Source: CALGLS01 sp045105695 (GTDB lineage Bacteria; Bacteroidota; Bacteroidia; Chitinophagales; Saprospiraceae). Taken from it: a DNA stretch of 64,000 nucleotides. The notes under the pieces are model-generated. The model saw only the letters and a list, made by a program, of their open reading frames with translations, was not told where the DNA came from and did no database searches. The stretch covers positions 31,407 to 95,406 of the forward strand of contig JBGCDT010000055.1 of the NCBI GenBank assembly GCA_045105695.1, given 5' to 3'. This document shows positions 46,724-57,100 of the stretch, piece by piece. A program made the position numbers and the translations under genes. Numbering within the stretch: position 1 is the stretch's first letter; each line of letters opens with the position of its first letter.

Positions 46724-47216
46724 TACAGTCTTTTTTTAATTATTTAGCTTCTAATAAATAGGGATTCTTAGCTTTGGCAATACAATCTCAGCCTTACTGA
46801 CGAGATTCATCGGAAAGATCATTTTGTGCAGGAGCTTGTATGCTTCACATCAATACAGAATTAATACTTTGCGTATTAGGGTAAGTTTTACAGAGGGCAT
46901 TTTGCTGCCTTCAGAAGTGGTTAAATGGTAAGAGCTTTTGGTGGCTTTTGGATTTGGATTGTTCTGAGATTATAAGTACTTCTTGATACGGTTAATTTAT
47001 TCCTTGATACTAGATTCATCTTTATTACATATATAAATATTCAGCATAAAACTAACAAAAAGCAACTTTTACGTATATTATTTTTTATTAATATGTTTTA
47101 CTTGTTGATTTACTGTTGAATTCAGAGGACATACGAATATTCACTTTTTTAGCTTCCTTTGCCTATGCAAATTTCAACTTTTAGTTCTCAACTTTGTTGT
47201 TTTCAAAAAATAAGTA
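46724..47216. other. Divergent intergenic region between HYR and hydrolase genes
   Basis: 493 AT-rich bases. A small TAATAC/GTATTA hairpin is present at 46862-46878. No plausible reading frame was found; promoters for both flanking genes are expected but not clear. Confidence 0.45.
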
Positions 47217-47984
47217 ATGGCACTAAAATTCAAAGCATTTGGTTCTGGTGATCCAATCATTATACTTCACGGTCTTTTTGGAACGCTGGACAACTGGCAA
47301 ACTATGGCCAAAAGATTAGCTAATGATTTTACTGTTTTTATAATCGATCAACGTAATCACGGCAAATCTCCACATACGGATAATATTAGCTACCCCTTGA
47401 TGTCTGAAGATCTCCGATTGTTTATGGAAGATCATTGGATGTATGATGCGCATATTATTGGTCATTCAATGGGGGGGAAGACGGCTATGCAATTTGCGCT
47501 TGATAACCCAGATATGGTTAATAAATTAATTGTAGTAGATATAGCACCGAAAGCTTATGTTGGGAATCATGAGTCTATCTTTGATGCTTTGTTTGCAGTC
47601 CCTTTAGAGACACTGGAAAGCAGAGGAGCAGCTACGGATATTCTTACTAGCAAATTGGGAGAAGACCCTGGAACTATACAGTTTCTATTAAAAAACTTAA
47701 CCCGTGAAAAAGAAGGAGGCTACAACTGGAAGATGAATCTGCCTGTGCTACATAAAGATTATAAGAACATTTTGGCAACAGTAAAAGGAGCAGAAGCCTT
47801 CGAGAAAGACACCTTATTCATCAAAGGTGGAAAGTCCGATTATATTTCGTCAAGTGATATGACTATGATTCAAGAACTTTTCTCAAATGCTAAACTCCAA
47901 GAGGTTCCAGAGGCGGGGCATTGGATACATGCGGAAGCTCCCGATGCATTATATAAACTCTTGATTGACTTTCTAAAAAACTAA
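47217..47984 (+). CDS. Alpha/beta hydrolase (YbfF-like esterase)
   Basis: A 255-residue serine hydrolase. Nucleophile Ser84 sits in the elbow GHSMGG, the oxyanion motif HGLFGTLDNWQ is at 18-28, and the catalytic His is in EAGHWIHAEAPD near the C-terminus. This matches the YbfF/abhydrolase_1 family of small esterases; the DQRNHGKSPH segment after the third strand is typical of YbfF. Physiological substrate unknown. No neighbour points to a pathway. Confidence 0.9.
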   Translation: MALKFKAFGSGDPIIILHGLFGTLDNWQTMAKRLANDFTVFIIDQRNHGKSPHTDNISYPLMSEDLRLFMEDHWMYDAHIIGHSMGGKTAMQFALDNPDMVNKLIVVDIAPKAYVGNHESIFDALFAVPLETLESRGAATDILTSKLGEDPGTIQFLLKNLTREKEGGYNWKMNLPVLHKDYKNILATVKGAEAFEKDTLFIKGGKSDYISSSDMTMIQELFSNAKLQEVPEAGHWIHAEAPDALYKLLIDFLKN

Positions 47985-48382
47985 TAATCTTGGTTTGGCA
48001 TTGTTTTTATCTTTATGGAGTAGCGATATAGATTTACTATATTTTTCTCCCCTCCGACATCAGTCGGAATCACGACAACTCCCCGTTATGTGGTTATCTG
48101 GTAAATCAACGCTGTACTCCCTCAAAGAATCCTCCCGTTATTGAAACAAGCTCCGGCCTTTTACAGTTTTTATCTATATAAAAGCTTCTCTGACATATTC
48201 CGTAGATTTACACCATGGATTATGGAACGTGAGAAAGATCCTGATAAAACTTAAAAACCGGTGTAACTTTAAGCCAAAGTCTTTTTGAGTAAAACTTAAA
48301 TAGCTGGAAACGCAATAAATTAGGTCCTTTTGAGGCTACTTTACTGTAAACGTTTCTCTGCTCTGTAAAAACACCTTTTATT
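47985..48382. other. Intergenic region with a small palindrome
   Basis: 398 bases before the S41 protease gene. TCCGAC/GTCGGA with an ATCA loop forms a 6-bp hairpin at 48055-48070. No gene or clear promoter. Confidence 0.45.
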
Positions 48383-50029
48383 ATGAAGATTATTACCCGC
48401 TTTTCGAAGCTAACTGTTGTGATGCTTATTGCATATTTGGGGATTGCCGCCGTTAGTTCTGACCACGGAAAGTATTTCGAAATTTCCAAGAACATCGAAA
48501 TTTTCACCAATCTGTATAAGGAAATCAACACCTATTATGTAGATGATATTGACCCGGCAAAGCTAATGCGTACCGGAGTAGATGCGATGTTGGAATCACT
48601 GGATCCATACACTAACTTTATTTCTGAATCTGAGATTGAAGGTTTCCGATACATTACGGATGGAAAATACAACGGTATAGGCGCACTCATTCATCGAAAG
48701 GATGATATGATTGTGATAACAGAGCCTTACGAAAACTGCCCTGCGCACAAGGCTGGTCTAAAAGCAGGAGACATCGTTTTAGAAATTGATGGAAAAAATG
48801 CAGTTGGAAAAACAACTGATGATGTGAGCGATATCTTAAAAGGTTTCCCGGGAACGGAAATAGAACTAAAGATAAAGCGACCAGGCGTTTCTGATAATAT
48901 GTCAATCACCATGACTCGTGATGAGGTGATTGTTCCAAACGTACCACACTCTTCTTTCGTAACAGATGACATTGGATATATTTCACTTACCACTTTTACG
49001 AGAGATGCAGGTAAGAATGTTGCTGAAGCTTTGAAAAAATTAAAAGCAGAGAACCCAGCATTGAAGGGAGTAATCTTTGACCTTAGAGGAAATGGTGGAG
49101 GTCTACTTACAGAGGCAGTAAATGTTTCTAATGTTTTTATTCCTAAAGGAGAATTAGTAGTAACGACCAAAGGAAAAGTAATAGACTGGGATCGTAGTTT
49201 TAAAACATTAAACAAACCAGTAGATGAAGAAATTCCATTAGTGGTTTTGATTAATAAAGGATCTGCCTCGGCTTCTGAAATTGTCTCTGGTGTTATCCAG
49301 GATTTGGACAGAGGGGTACTAATAGGTCAACGGTCTTATGGTAAAGGTCTAGTGCAAAATACCAGAGATGTAGGTTATAACTCAAAAGTAAAAATGACCA
49401 CTGCTAAGTATTATATCCCAAGTGGACGTTGCATACAAGGTGTTAGCTACAGTGATGGTACACCAATTGACATTCCAGATGCAGAACGTACGGCTTTCAA
49501 AACCAGAAACGGAAGAACGGTACTTGATGGCGGAGGTGTAAAATCTGATGTGCCTTTAGATGAATTAGCGGGTGAAGGAATCATGAGAAGTCTTTTCGAA
49601 AAACATTTGATCTTTGATTTTGTGACGGAGTATTGTGTTGGAAAAGAAACAATACCTGCTGTAGAAAATTTTGAATTCAAAGATTTTGATCAGTTCGTTA
49701 CTTTCCTAAAAGGAAAAGATTATCACTATGAAACAGAAACGGAAAAGCTGCTGAAGAACCTAGAGAAAAAAGCGGATCAGGAAAAGCTGCTAAGTTCAGT
49801 GCAGGGTGATATTACAACGCTACAAAATAAAATCCAACAAGAGAAGAAAAATGAATTGCAAAAGAACAAAGAAAGAATTACTGATTTTATTGAGAAAGAA
49901 ATCGCTAGTCGATATTACTATCAGAAGGGAAAGATCATGATGAGTTTGAAGAATGATATTGAAATAGAAGAAGCAGTAAAAGTGCTAAGTGATAATAATC
50001 GCTATCAAGAAATTCTAGGTAAGAAATAA
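48383..50029 (+). CDS. S41-family C-terminal processing protease
   Basis: A 548-residue periplasmic serine protease. N-terminal membrane anchor or signal (about 8-25), a helical N-terminal segment (DPYTNFIS), PDZ domain (about 85-180, GLKAGDIVLEIDGK) and the S41 catalytic domain: catalytic Ser296 in GSASASE and Lys321 in SYGKGLVQ, 25 residues apart as in E. coli Prc. The C-terminal 170 residues are helical and charged. Such proteases trim or degrade exported proteins. It is separated by a strong hairpin from the EamA gene. Confidence 0.95.
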   Translation: MKIITRFSKLTVVMLIAYLGIAAVSSDHGKYFEISKNIEIFTNLYKEINTYYVDDIDPAKLMRTGVDAMLESLDPYTNFISESEIEGFRYITDGKYNGIGALIHRKDDMIVITEPYENCPAHKAGLKAGDIVLEIDGKNAVGKTTDDVSDILKGFPGTEIELKIKRPGVSDNMSITMTRDEVIVPNVPHSSFVTDDIGYISLTTFTRDAGKNVAEALKKLKAENPALKGVIFDLRGNGGGLLTEAVNVSNVFIPKGELVVTTKGKVIDWDRSFKTLNKPVDEEIPLVVLINKGSASASEIVSGVIQDLDRGVLIGQRSYGKGLVQNTRDVGYNSKVKMTTAKYYIPSGRCIQGVSYSDGTPIDIPDAERTAFKTRNGRTVLDGGGVKSDVPLDELAGEGIMRSLFEKHLIFDFVTEYCVGKETIPAVENFEFKDFDQFVTFLKGKDYHYETETEKLLKNLEKKADQEKLLSSVQGDITTLQNKIQQEKKNELQKNKERITDFIEKEIASRYYYQKGKIMMSLKNDIEIEEAVKVLSDNNRYQEILGKK

Positions 50030-50048
50030 TTTGTGATACTCTTGTTAT

Positions 50049-50095
50049 AAGAATGGTCACTTCGAATAACTTCGAAGTGACCATTCTTAGTTTTA
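50049..50095. terminator. Strong bidirectional terminator
   Basis: A perfect 18-bp stem, 50049-50066 with 50071-50088, loop TAAC, followed by AGTTTTAG. It lies between the converging S41 protease and EamA genes. Confidence 0.92.
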
Positions 50096-50106
50096 GGAGA
50101 TTCTCA

Positions 50107-51006
50107 TTAAGTCTTTTTTAATCTCCGAGTAATTAGTGGGTAGCTCAAAACCGCAAATATAATAACAGCTCCACCGATGTAGAAGGATGTATCCAATTCC
50201 TTGTTTTCTTGAAGAATCAACCAGGCCAGAATAATACCATAAACAGGTTCTAGATTTATCGTAAGCGCGGAAGCAAATGCAGAAATATATTTTAGCGCAC
50301 GCAATGAAAGCACATAGGCTAGAGTCGTACATAACAAAGCTAAGATCAATAAATAGCCTACGTCCGAACTTGATGGCCAAAAAAGAATCTGTTCTTCAAA
50401 AGTGATATAAAAGGGAAGTAACAAAGACAAAAATAACCAGCCACTCCCCAGCTCTACGAAAGTGATTTCCAAAGGTCCTGTTTCATATTTATTGATCAAT
50501 ATTTTATTCCAGATAGAAAATACAGCTGCGAGTAAAGCGGACAAAAGGCCAATCCATATTCCCATCTTCATTGACAAATCTGTCGTACTAACAATAAGGG
50601 CCATTGCTGGAATAATAATGAGTCCAAGTCCTAGCTCATGCCATTCAAATTTTTTATCTCTTATCATTATCGGCTCCAGTATCGATGCAAAGAAGGACGT
50701 AGTAGACATACAAACTAGGCAGATGGAAGCATTGGAAAACTTCACCGCTCCAAAAAAACAAGTCCAGTGCAAAGCCACAATAGCTCCAATGGCCATATAC
50801 TGCAGGAGGAGTCGCGTTGGAATCATTCGCAATCGCTTTCCAAACTTTATCAGGAACATTAAGCTAACACTAGTAATCAACATCCTCCACCAGACTAGCA
50901 CTAGGGCTGAAAGGCTGATCAAATCTCCAAGTATGGCGGTAAAACCAAAAAGTAGAACAGCAATATGTAATTCCAGGTAGGCTTTTTTAACCTTGTCCAT
51001 TTTCAT
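50107..51006 (-). CDS. EamA/DMT-superfamily transporter
   Basis: A roughly 299-residue inner-membrane protein with about ten hydrophobic segments in two homologous halves of five, as in the EamA family of drug/metabolite exporters (for example LHIAVLLFGFTAILGDLI at the start and TINLEPVYGIILAWLILQE in the second half). Substrate unknown. The ATG at 51006 (MKMDKVKKAY) was preferred; an in-frame ATG at 51027 would add seven residues. Divergent from the TesB gene. Confidence 0.9.
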   Translation of the reverse strand: MKMDKVKKAYLELHIAVLLFGFTAILGDLISLSALVLVWWRMLITSVSLMFLIKFGKRLRMIPTRLLLQYMAIGAIVALHWTCFFGAVKFSNASICLVCMSTTSFFASILEPIMIRDKKFEWHELGLGLIIIPAMALIVSTTDLSMKMGIWIGLLSALLAAVFSIWNKILINKYETGPLEITFVELGSGWLFLSLLLPFYITFEEQILFWPSSSDVGYLLILALLCTTLAYVLSLRALKYISAFASALTINLEPVYGIILAWLILQENKELDTSFYIGGAVIIFAVLSYPLITRRLKKT

Positions 51007-51082
51007 CAATTTAAAACTAAAATTCACGCAAGGTAATGATATTTCCTACTTTTACTATTTGAAAAAAAACAACTATAAAAAC

Positions 51083-51910
51083 ATGAAACCTGTAGAAAAA
51101 GATATAAAAGCACTACTAGACTTAGAGCGTATTGATACGAATATTTTTCGTGGACAAAGCCAGGACATAGGGACAAAGCAAGTCTTTGGTGGACAAGTTT
51201 TAGGACAAGCCATTGCTGCTGCTCAAATGACTATCTCTGATCGCTCAGCACATTCTGCACATGCGTATTTTCTCCGAAAGGGAGATTTCAATGCACCTAT
51301 TATTTACGAGGTGGATCACAGTAGGGATGGCAGAAGTTTTTCTACCAGAAGAGTAGTCGCCATTCAGCATGGTCGTCCGATTTTTATTACTTCTGCTTCT
51401 TTTCAGATAAAAGAAGAAGGATTAGAATTTTATAATCCGGTAGAATTGCCAGACTTAGAATCAGCTTTTAAAATTCCAATGCCTGAAGGGAACGGCTCAT
51501 CGAAATATAGAATAGCTCAATATTTTGACGCCCGTATTATTGATCCACAAAACTCAGCGAATAAAAACCAATATCAGATTTGGTTGCGCCTCAGAGAGGA
51601 GCTACCAGATCATGGAGATTTACATCGGAGCATATTAGCCTATGTTTCAGACTTCGGGCTACTAATCTCAACACTAATGCCTCATGGAATAAATCTAGGA
51701 ACTTTGCATAAAGTAAAAGACTTTATCCTTGCCTCAATCGATCATGCTATTTGGTTTCATAGACCTTTCAAGGTAGACGAGTGGTTTTTCTATGAATGTT
51801 CTCCGGTATCTACATCAAGTTCTCGAGGCATGGCAAGAGGTTCGTTTTATAATCAAGCGGGTGTATTAATCGCAAGCACAACTCAAGAAGGTTTGATTCG
51901 GAAAATTTAA
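51083..51910 (+). CDS. tesB: Acyl-CoA thioesterase II (TesB)
   Basis: A 275-residue double-hotdog thioesterase that hydrolyses acyl-CoA to fatty acid and CoA. N-terminal hotdog with FGGQVLGQAIAAA and HSAHAYFLRKGD; C-terminal hotdog with SIDHAIWFHRPF, a Ser/Thr-rich SPVSTSSSRGMARG and TTQEGLIR. These hold the catalytic Asp, Ser/Thr and Gln of the E. coli enzyme. The ATG at 51083 fits the family start; an upstream ATG would add thirty unrelated residues. Confidence 0.94.
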   Translation: MKPVEKDIKALLDLERIDTNIFRGQSQDIGTKQVFGGQVLGQAIAAAQMTISDRSAHSAHAYFLRKGDFNAPIIYEVDHSRDGRSFSTRRVVAIQHGRPIFITSASFQIKEEGLEFYNPVELPDLESAFKIPMPEGNGSSKYRIAQYFDARIIDPQNSANKNQYQIWLRLREELPDHGDLHRSILAYVSDFGLLISTLMPHGINLGTLHKVKDFILASIDHAIWFHRPFKVDEWFFYECSPVSTSSSRGMARGSFYNQAGVLIASTTQEGLIRKI

Positions 51911-51952
51911 TTTGTTGTTATAGTTATCTCAAGAATACTAGTTCTAGCATAG

Positions 51953-52040
51953 CTCTATGTGTGTTTTTTACACAAAGTTGGCCGGGTATGCAGAATCAAT
52001 GATAAGGAAGCTTATATTTACCAACGACAGTGTAATTCTT
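51953..52040 (+). promoter_or_regulatory. Conserved upstream element, copy 1
   Basis: About 88 bases that align with 53992-54081, upstream of the paralogous gene. Shared blocks are CTCTATGTGT, ACACAAAGTTG, ATGCAGAATCAA, AGGAA and TTATATTTAC; TATATTTA resembles a -7 box. GTGT and ACAC can pair. It starts 108 bases before the ATG. Confidence 0.65.
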
Positions 52041-52060
52041 TTGGTTTTAAGTCCTTTAAA

Positions 52061-53854
52061 ATGAGATACTTCCTTTCCCCGTCAGTCTTATTCTTTTCTT
52101 GCTTTATCATAATAGTTTCATTTCCGTTAAGCGGATTTGGGCAATACTCTGTTACAATTTGTCAGGATAATACAACTGCTCTTATTGGTACTGATCGAAA
52201 TGACTTTGTACATAATCCAGCTAATGGCATAATACCCAGTGAAGGTTATTTACACAATTTTGATCCTCCTACTTTCCCTTGCGGTATCGTCAATCCAGTA
52301 CTCACTTCTTTGGATATTAATATTGATATTGTTTCTATTACAGGTTCTGGAATGTGCACTAACTTTCCTGTATTTGGAAATGTATTATTGAATTGCCCTC
52401 TTACTACTACCTCAATTTGTCCGATCGTTCAGGATGTGCTGACCTCTGGATGTAATTTTGGCTCTGGAGCAACCTCCGCGGGAATGTATTCTTTAGATGT
52501 ACTTACTTGTGGCGTTTCAAATAATGCTTCCAATATTATTGGTGTAGACATTATACCTGCTATGGACGGTAGCTCAGGGTGCCCCCAAATTGGGACAGCG
52601 ATTACGGATGGTGTTGTTTCCGTCACCTATGAAATCTGTATTGATTTTACTTACAACCAAGACGTACCTCCTGATTGTGCGAATACGATAATTCTTCCAT
52701 GTGATGATAATGACCCTTGCACTACTAATGATTTTTCAATAGTAGATGATTGTGATAATACAATCATTTGTACACCTTGCATTGGAACGCCTACACCTTG
52801 TGGTGCAGATGATAGCTGTGAGAGCATAGTCCCTTGTGATGATGGCAATCCATGCACAGAAAATGATGTAGAAACTATTTTACTTTCTGATGGTACAGTT
52901 TGCCAACCTTGTGCAGGAAATATCATTGATTGTAACAATGGTTCTACATTAATGGAATCCTGTGATGACGGCGATGCTTGTACGATTAATGATATGCAAG
53001 TTGTACTAGCTTGTGACGGTTCGATTTGTGAACCCTGTACAGGCACTCCAACTGATTGTGCTGATGGAGAAACTTCTACAGTACCCTGCGATGATGGTAA
53101 TGCCTTTACAGAAAATGATCTAGAAGTTATTCTCACTTGTGATGGCTCTGTGTGTGTGCCTTGTACGGGAGATCAAGTAGCACCTAATTGCGATCTCGGG
53201 CCTTTCACAACTTTGCCTTGTGATGATGAAGATCCTTGTACTGTTAATGATATTGAAATTGTTCTATCCTTTGACAATACAGTTTGTGAGCCTTGTGCAG
53301 GGCAATTGATTCAAGCAGATGATGATGCTTATGAATTAAATTCTACAGATATCCTTACCGCAGATGTTTCAGAAAATGATGATCCTGAGAATTCGACAGA
53401 AGTAAGTTATTCTATTTTACAGAATACAGAGTGGGGAGTATTGGAACTAACAGAAGAAGGTCTCTTCACTTATCAGATCATAACGCCAGTTAGTGAAACA
53501 GATGCTTTTACCTACGAAGTTTGTATTACTAACTGTCCAGATCTTTGCGTGGAGGCAGATGTTGAAATTGCAGTTACCTTTTTAGATTTATTTATTCCGG
53601 ATGCAATTACTCCAAACGGTGATAACCTAAATGACTTCTGGGTGATTCCTGGGATACTGAACTTCCCACAAAGTAGAATTACTGTTGTCAACAGATGGGG
53701 GGATATCGTTTTTGAATCCATCGGTTACCAGAATGGTTGGAATGGCACAGCTAAGGATGGTAAAGGACTTCCTGAAGGAACATATTATTACCAATTGTCC
53801 TTGAGCCTTACAGATGAACGACACTATAAAGGAACACTCACAATTGTACGATAA
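52061..53854 (+). CDS. Cysteine-rich repeat protein, short paralogue, T9SS type B
   Basis: A 597-residue secreted protein. Signal peptide 1-28 (ends LSGFGQ); an N-terminal domain of about 180 residues I cannot name, starting YSVTICQDNTTALIG and rich in paired cysteines; five copies of a 42-residue Cys-rich repeat (about 212-415) with core CDDGDPCTxND...DGxxCxPCxG; a cadherin-like/VCBS-like domain (about 418-500, DDDAYELNSTDILTADVS and LLELTEEGLFTYQI-like strands); and a CHU_C type B sorting domain (about 510-597, IPDAITPNGDNLNDFW, VNRWGDIVFE). The ATG at 52061 opens the signal peptide. The gene downstream is a paralogue with 39 repeats. Surface adhesin or filament role is inferred. Confidence 0.9.
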   Translation: MRYFLSPSVLFFSCFIIIVSFPLSGFGQYSVTICQDNTTALIGTDRNDFVHNPANGIIPSEGYLHNFDPPTFPCGIVNPVLTSLDINIDIVSITGSGMCTNFPVFGNVLLNCPLTTTSICPIVQDVLTSGCNFGSGATSAGMYSLDVLTCGVSNNASNIIGVDIIPAMDGSSGCPQIGTAITDGVVSVTYEICIDFTYNQDVPPDCANTIILPCDDNDPCTTNDFSIVDDCDNTIICTPCIGTPTPCGADDSCESIVPCDDGNPCTENDVETILLSDGTVCQPCAGNIIDCNNGSTLMESCDDGDACTINDMQVVLACDGSICEPCTGTPTDCADGETSTVPCDDGNAFTENDLEVILTCDGSVCVPCTGDQVAPNCDLGPFTTLPCDDEDPCTVNDIEIVLSFDNTVCEPCAGQLIQADDDAYELNSTDILTADVSENDDPENSTEVSYSILQNTEWGVLELTEEGLFTYQIITPVSETDAFTYEVCITNCPDLCVEADVEIAVTFLDLFIPDAITPNGDNLNDFWVIPGILNFPQSRITVVNRWGDIVFESIGYQNGWNGTAKDGKGLPEGTYYYQLSLSLTDERHYKGTLTIVR

Positions 53855-53991
53855 GCGAACGATTTAGAGATCGTAGTATATCATCACTAGTGTTGATCTT
53901 AATAAACCCTTCGGCGAAGTACTTGATGACGACTACTTAAATGTTTTACTAAATGTATGCATTTAGTCTTTTAGGGCTATTATTATCTACC

Positions 53992-54081
53992 CTCTATGTG
54001 TCATTTTAACACAAAGTTGCTCTAAAATGCAGAATCAACCCTGAGGAAAGTTATATTTACAAGTAAGATTGTAAACTTTCT
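53992..54081 (+). promoter_or_regulatory. Conserved upstream element, copy 2
   Basis: Counterpart of 51953-52040, starting 111 bases before the ATG of the long paralogue. Order and approximate spacing of the shared blocks are kept. A small ACTAAATG/CATTTAGT hairpin with a CTTTT tail at 53948-53971 may end the preceding transcript, so each paralogue may have its own promoter. Confidence 0.65.
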
Positions 54082-54102
54082 TGCTTTATCAAATTACTCA
54101 AT

Positions 54103-57100
54103 ATGAATTCCTACCTCTGCAAATCAGGCCGCATTATGTCCATTCTGCTTCTCCTGCTCTTTGTTCCGTTAATTGGTTTTGGCCAATATTCTGTTACGGT
54201 CTGCCAAGATAATTCTGTTGCACTTATAGGTCCCGATAGAAATGATTTTGTACACAACAATGGTATTACACCCAGTGAAGGTTACTTGCACAACTTTGAG
54301 CCTCCCATGCTTCCTTGTGGAATCAACAACCCTTCACTCACATCATTAGACATCAATATTGATTTGATGAACATTACAGGTTCAGGTGGCTGCAATGGCT
54401 TTCCTATATTTGGAAACGTGCTCTTAAACTGTCCATTGACCACCAGTTCTATTTGTCCAATCGTTCAGGATGTGCTTACACCTGGTTGCGGTAATTTTGG
54501 TGCAGGATCGAATACACCAGGTATGTACTCTCTTGATGTAATACCATGCGGAGTGTCAAATAACCCTTCAAATACAATTGGCGTTGACATCATTCCAGCT
54601 ATGGATGGTAATGCAGGGTGTCCACAAACTAGTACCGCAGTTACTGATGGTGTCGTTTCGGTTACTTACGAAATCTGTATTGAATTCATTTACAACCAAT
54701 CAGCTCCTCCGCCATGTGATGTTACAATGATGCTACCATGTGACGACAATGATCCTTGTACCGAAAACGATATGTCGATTGTTGATGACTGTGATAATAG
54801 TATTATTTGTACTCCCTGTGCTGGTACTCCAATTCCATCGTGTACATCAACGACAACACTACCCTGTGATGATAATAATCCATGTACAGAGAATGACGAG
54901 CGTGTAGTAGAAGCTTGTGACAATAATATAGAATGTGTTCCTTGTGCTGGTACTCCAATTCCATCGTGTACATCAACGACAATACAGCCCTGTGATGATA
55001 ATAATCCATGTACAGAGAATGATGAGCGTGTAGTGGAAGCTTGTGACAATAATATAGAATGTATTCCCTGTGCCGGTACTCCAATTCCATCGTGTACATC
55101 AACGACGACACTACCCTGTAATGACAATAATCCATGTACAGAGAATGACGAGCGTGTAGTAGAAGCTTGTGATAATAACATAGAATGTGTTCCATGTGCT
55201 GGAACGCCAATTCCTTTTTGTACTTCTACCACAATACTGCCCTGTAACGATAATAACCCTTGTACAGAAAACGATCAAATAATTGTAGAAGCTTGTGATA
55301 ATAGCATTGTATGTGTTCCCTGCGCTGGTACTCCTTTAATCGCTTGTACTAATACTGTTTCGCTACCTTGCGATGATGGAGATATTTGTACTGAAAATGA
55401 TGTACAAATCGTAGATGTTTGTGATAACTCTATAGTGTGCGTTCCTTGTGAAGGCGTTCCAGTATCTGTTTGTGATTTGACGTTGACATTACCATGTGAC
55501 GATCAAGATCCCTGTACAGAAAATGATATAGAAACGGTAGATGCTTGTGATAATTCCTTAGTATGTATTCCTTGTTCCGGGACTCCAGTGCCAGTTTGTA
55601 ACAGTACAATTACATTGCCTTGTGATGATGGAGATGACTGTACAGAAAATGATATAGAATTCGTAGATGCCTGCGACAACAATGTAGTTTGTGTCCCTTG
55701 TGCAGGTACAGCAGTGCCTGTTTGTAATACTACTGTTACACTACCTTGCGATGACAATGACCCATGTACAATCGACGATATGGAAATGGTAGATGCTTGT
55801 GATAATACGGTGGTATGTGTCCCTTGCGCGGGTACGGCTGCTCCTTGTGGTTTAGACGGGAGTTGTGAAGCTACATTGCCTTGTGACGATGGGGATGACT
55901 GTACTCAAAATGACGTTGAAGTAGTTCTACTTTCGGATGGAACAATCTGCCAGCCTTGTGCAGGTGAAGTAATAGATTGTACTAATGGCACCACTTCTGT
56001 AGTCGCTTGCGATGATGGCTTGGCTTGTACCATAAACGATATTCAAACGATTCTGGATTGCGATGGCTCTATTTGTGTTCCATGTATGGGTACCGAAACA
56101 GATTGTAACAATGGTACTACATCTATAGTAACTTGTGATGATGGTGATCCGAATACAATAAACGATATGCAAACTATCCTCGATTGTGACGGATCTATTT
56201 GTGTTCCTTGTATGGGAGACCCCGTAGATTGTAATACAGGAACCACCTCTGTTGTGCCTTGCGATGATGGAATCGTATGTACCGTCAATGATGTGCAAAC
56301 GGTACTCGATAGTGATGGAACCATTTGCATTCCTTGTGCAGGTACACCCGCCCCTTGTGGAACGGATGATAGTTGCGAAAGCATCCTTCCTTGTGATGAT
56401 GGAGATGATTGTACGCAAAACGATACGGAAGTAGTTCTCCTTTCTGATGGAACAGTTTGCGAACCTTGCGCAGGTGAAGTTATTGATTGTAGCAACGGGG
56501 CTACCTCTGTAGTTTCCTGTGATGATGGAATCGCTTGTACCATCAATGATGTGCAGACCATTCTAGATTGTGACGGTTCCATTTGTGTTCCATGTATGGG
56601 TACAGAAATAGATTGTAACAATGGTTCTACATCTGTAGTGAATTGCGATGATGGAGATTCTAATACTACTGATGATGTACAGACGATCTTAGATTGTGAT
56701 GGCTCTATATGTATCCCTTGTGCAGGTACACCTGTAGATTGTGATTCTGGAAGTACCTCTGTAGTTGCTTGTGATGATGGAATTGTTTGTACAGTAAATG
56801 ATGTACAAACAATATTGGATAGCGATGGAACGGTTTGCGTTCCTTGTGCAGGAACGCCGGCTCCTTGTGGAACAGATGACAGCTGCGAAACAACACAACC
56901 CTGTGACGATGGCGATGATTGTACTCAGAATGATACAGAAGTAGTTCTCCTTTCTGATGGAACCGTTTGTCAACCTTGTGGAGGAGAAGTTATTGATTGT
57001 ACCAATGGCTCAACTTCAGTGGTTCCTTGTGATGACGGGATTGCTTGTACCATAAACGATGTTCAAACGATACTAGACTGTGACGGCTCTATTTGTGTTC

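Noticed and set aside
46795..46820. CTGACGA followed by GAAA, resembling a hammerhead ribozyme core
   Set aside because: The intervening stem would have only about three pairs with a two-base loop, and no flanking stems I and III could be folded.
48055..48070. TCCGAC/GTCGGA hairpin as a terminator of the hydrolase gene
   Set aside because: It has only six pairs, no T-run, and lies about 70 bases beyond the stop codon; kept only as a remark on the intergenic region.
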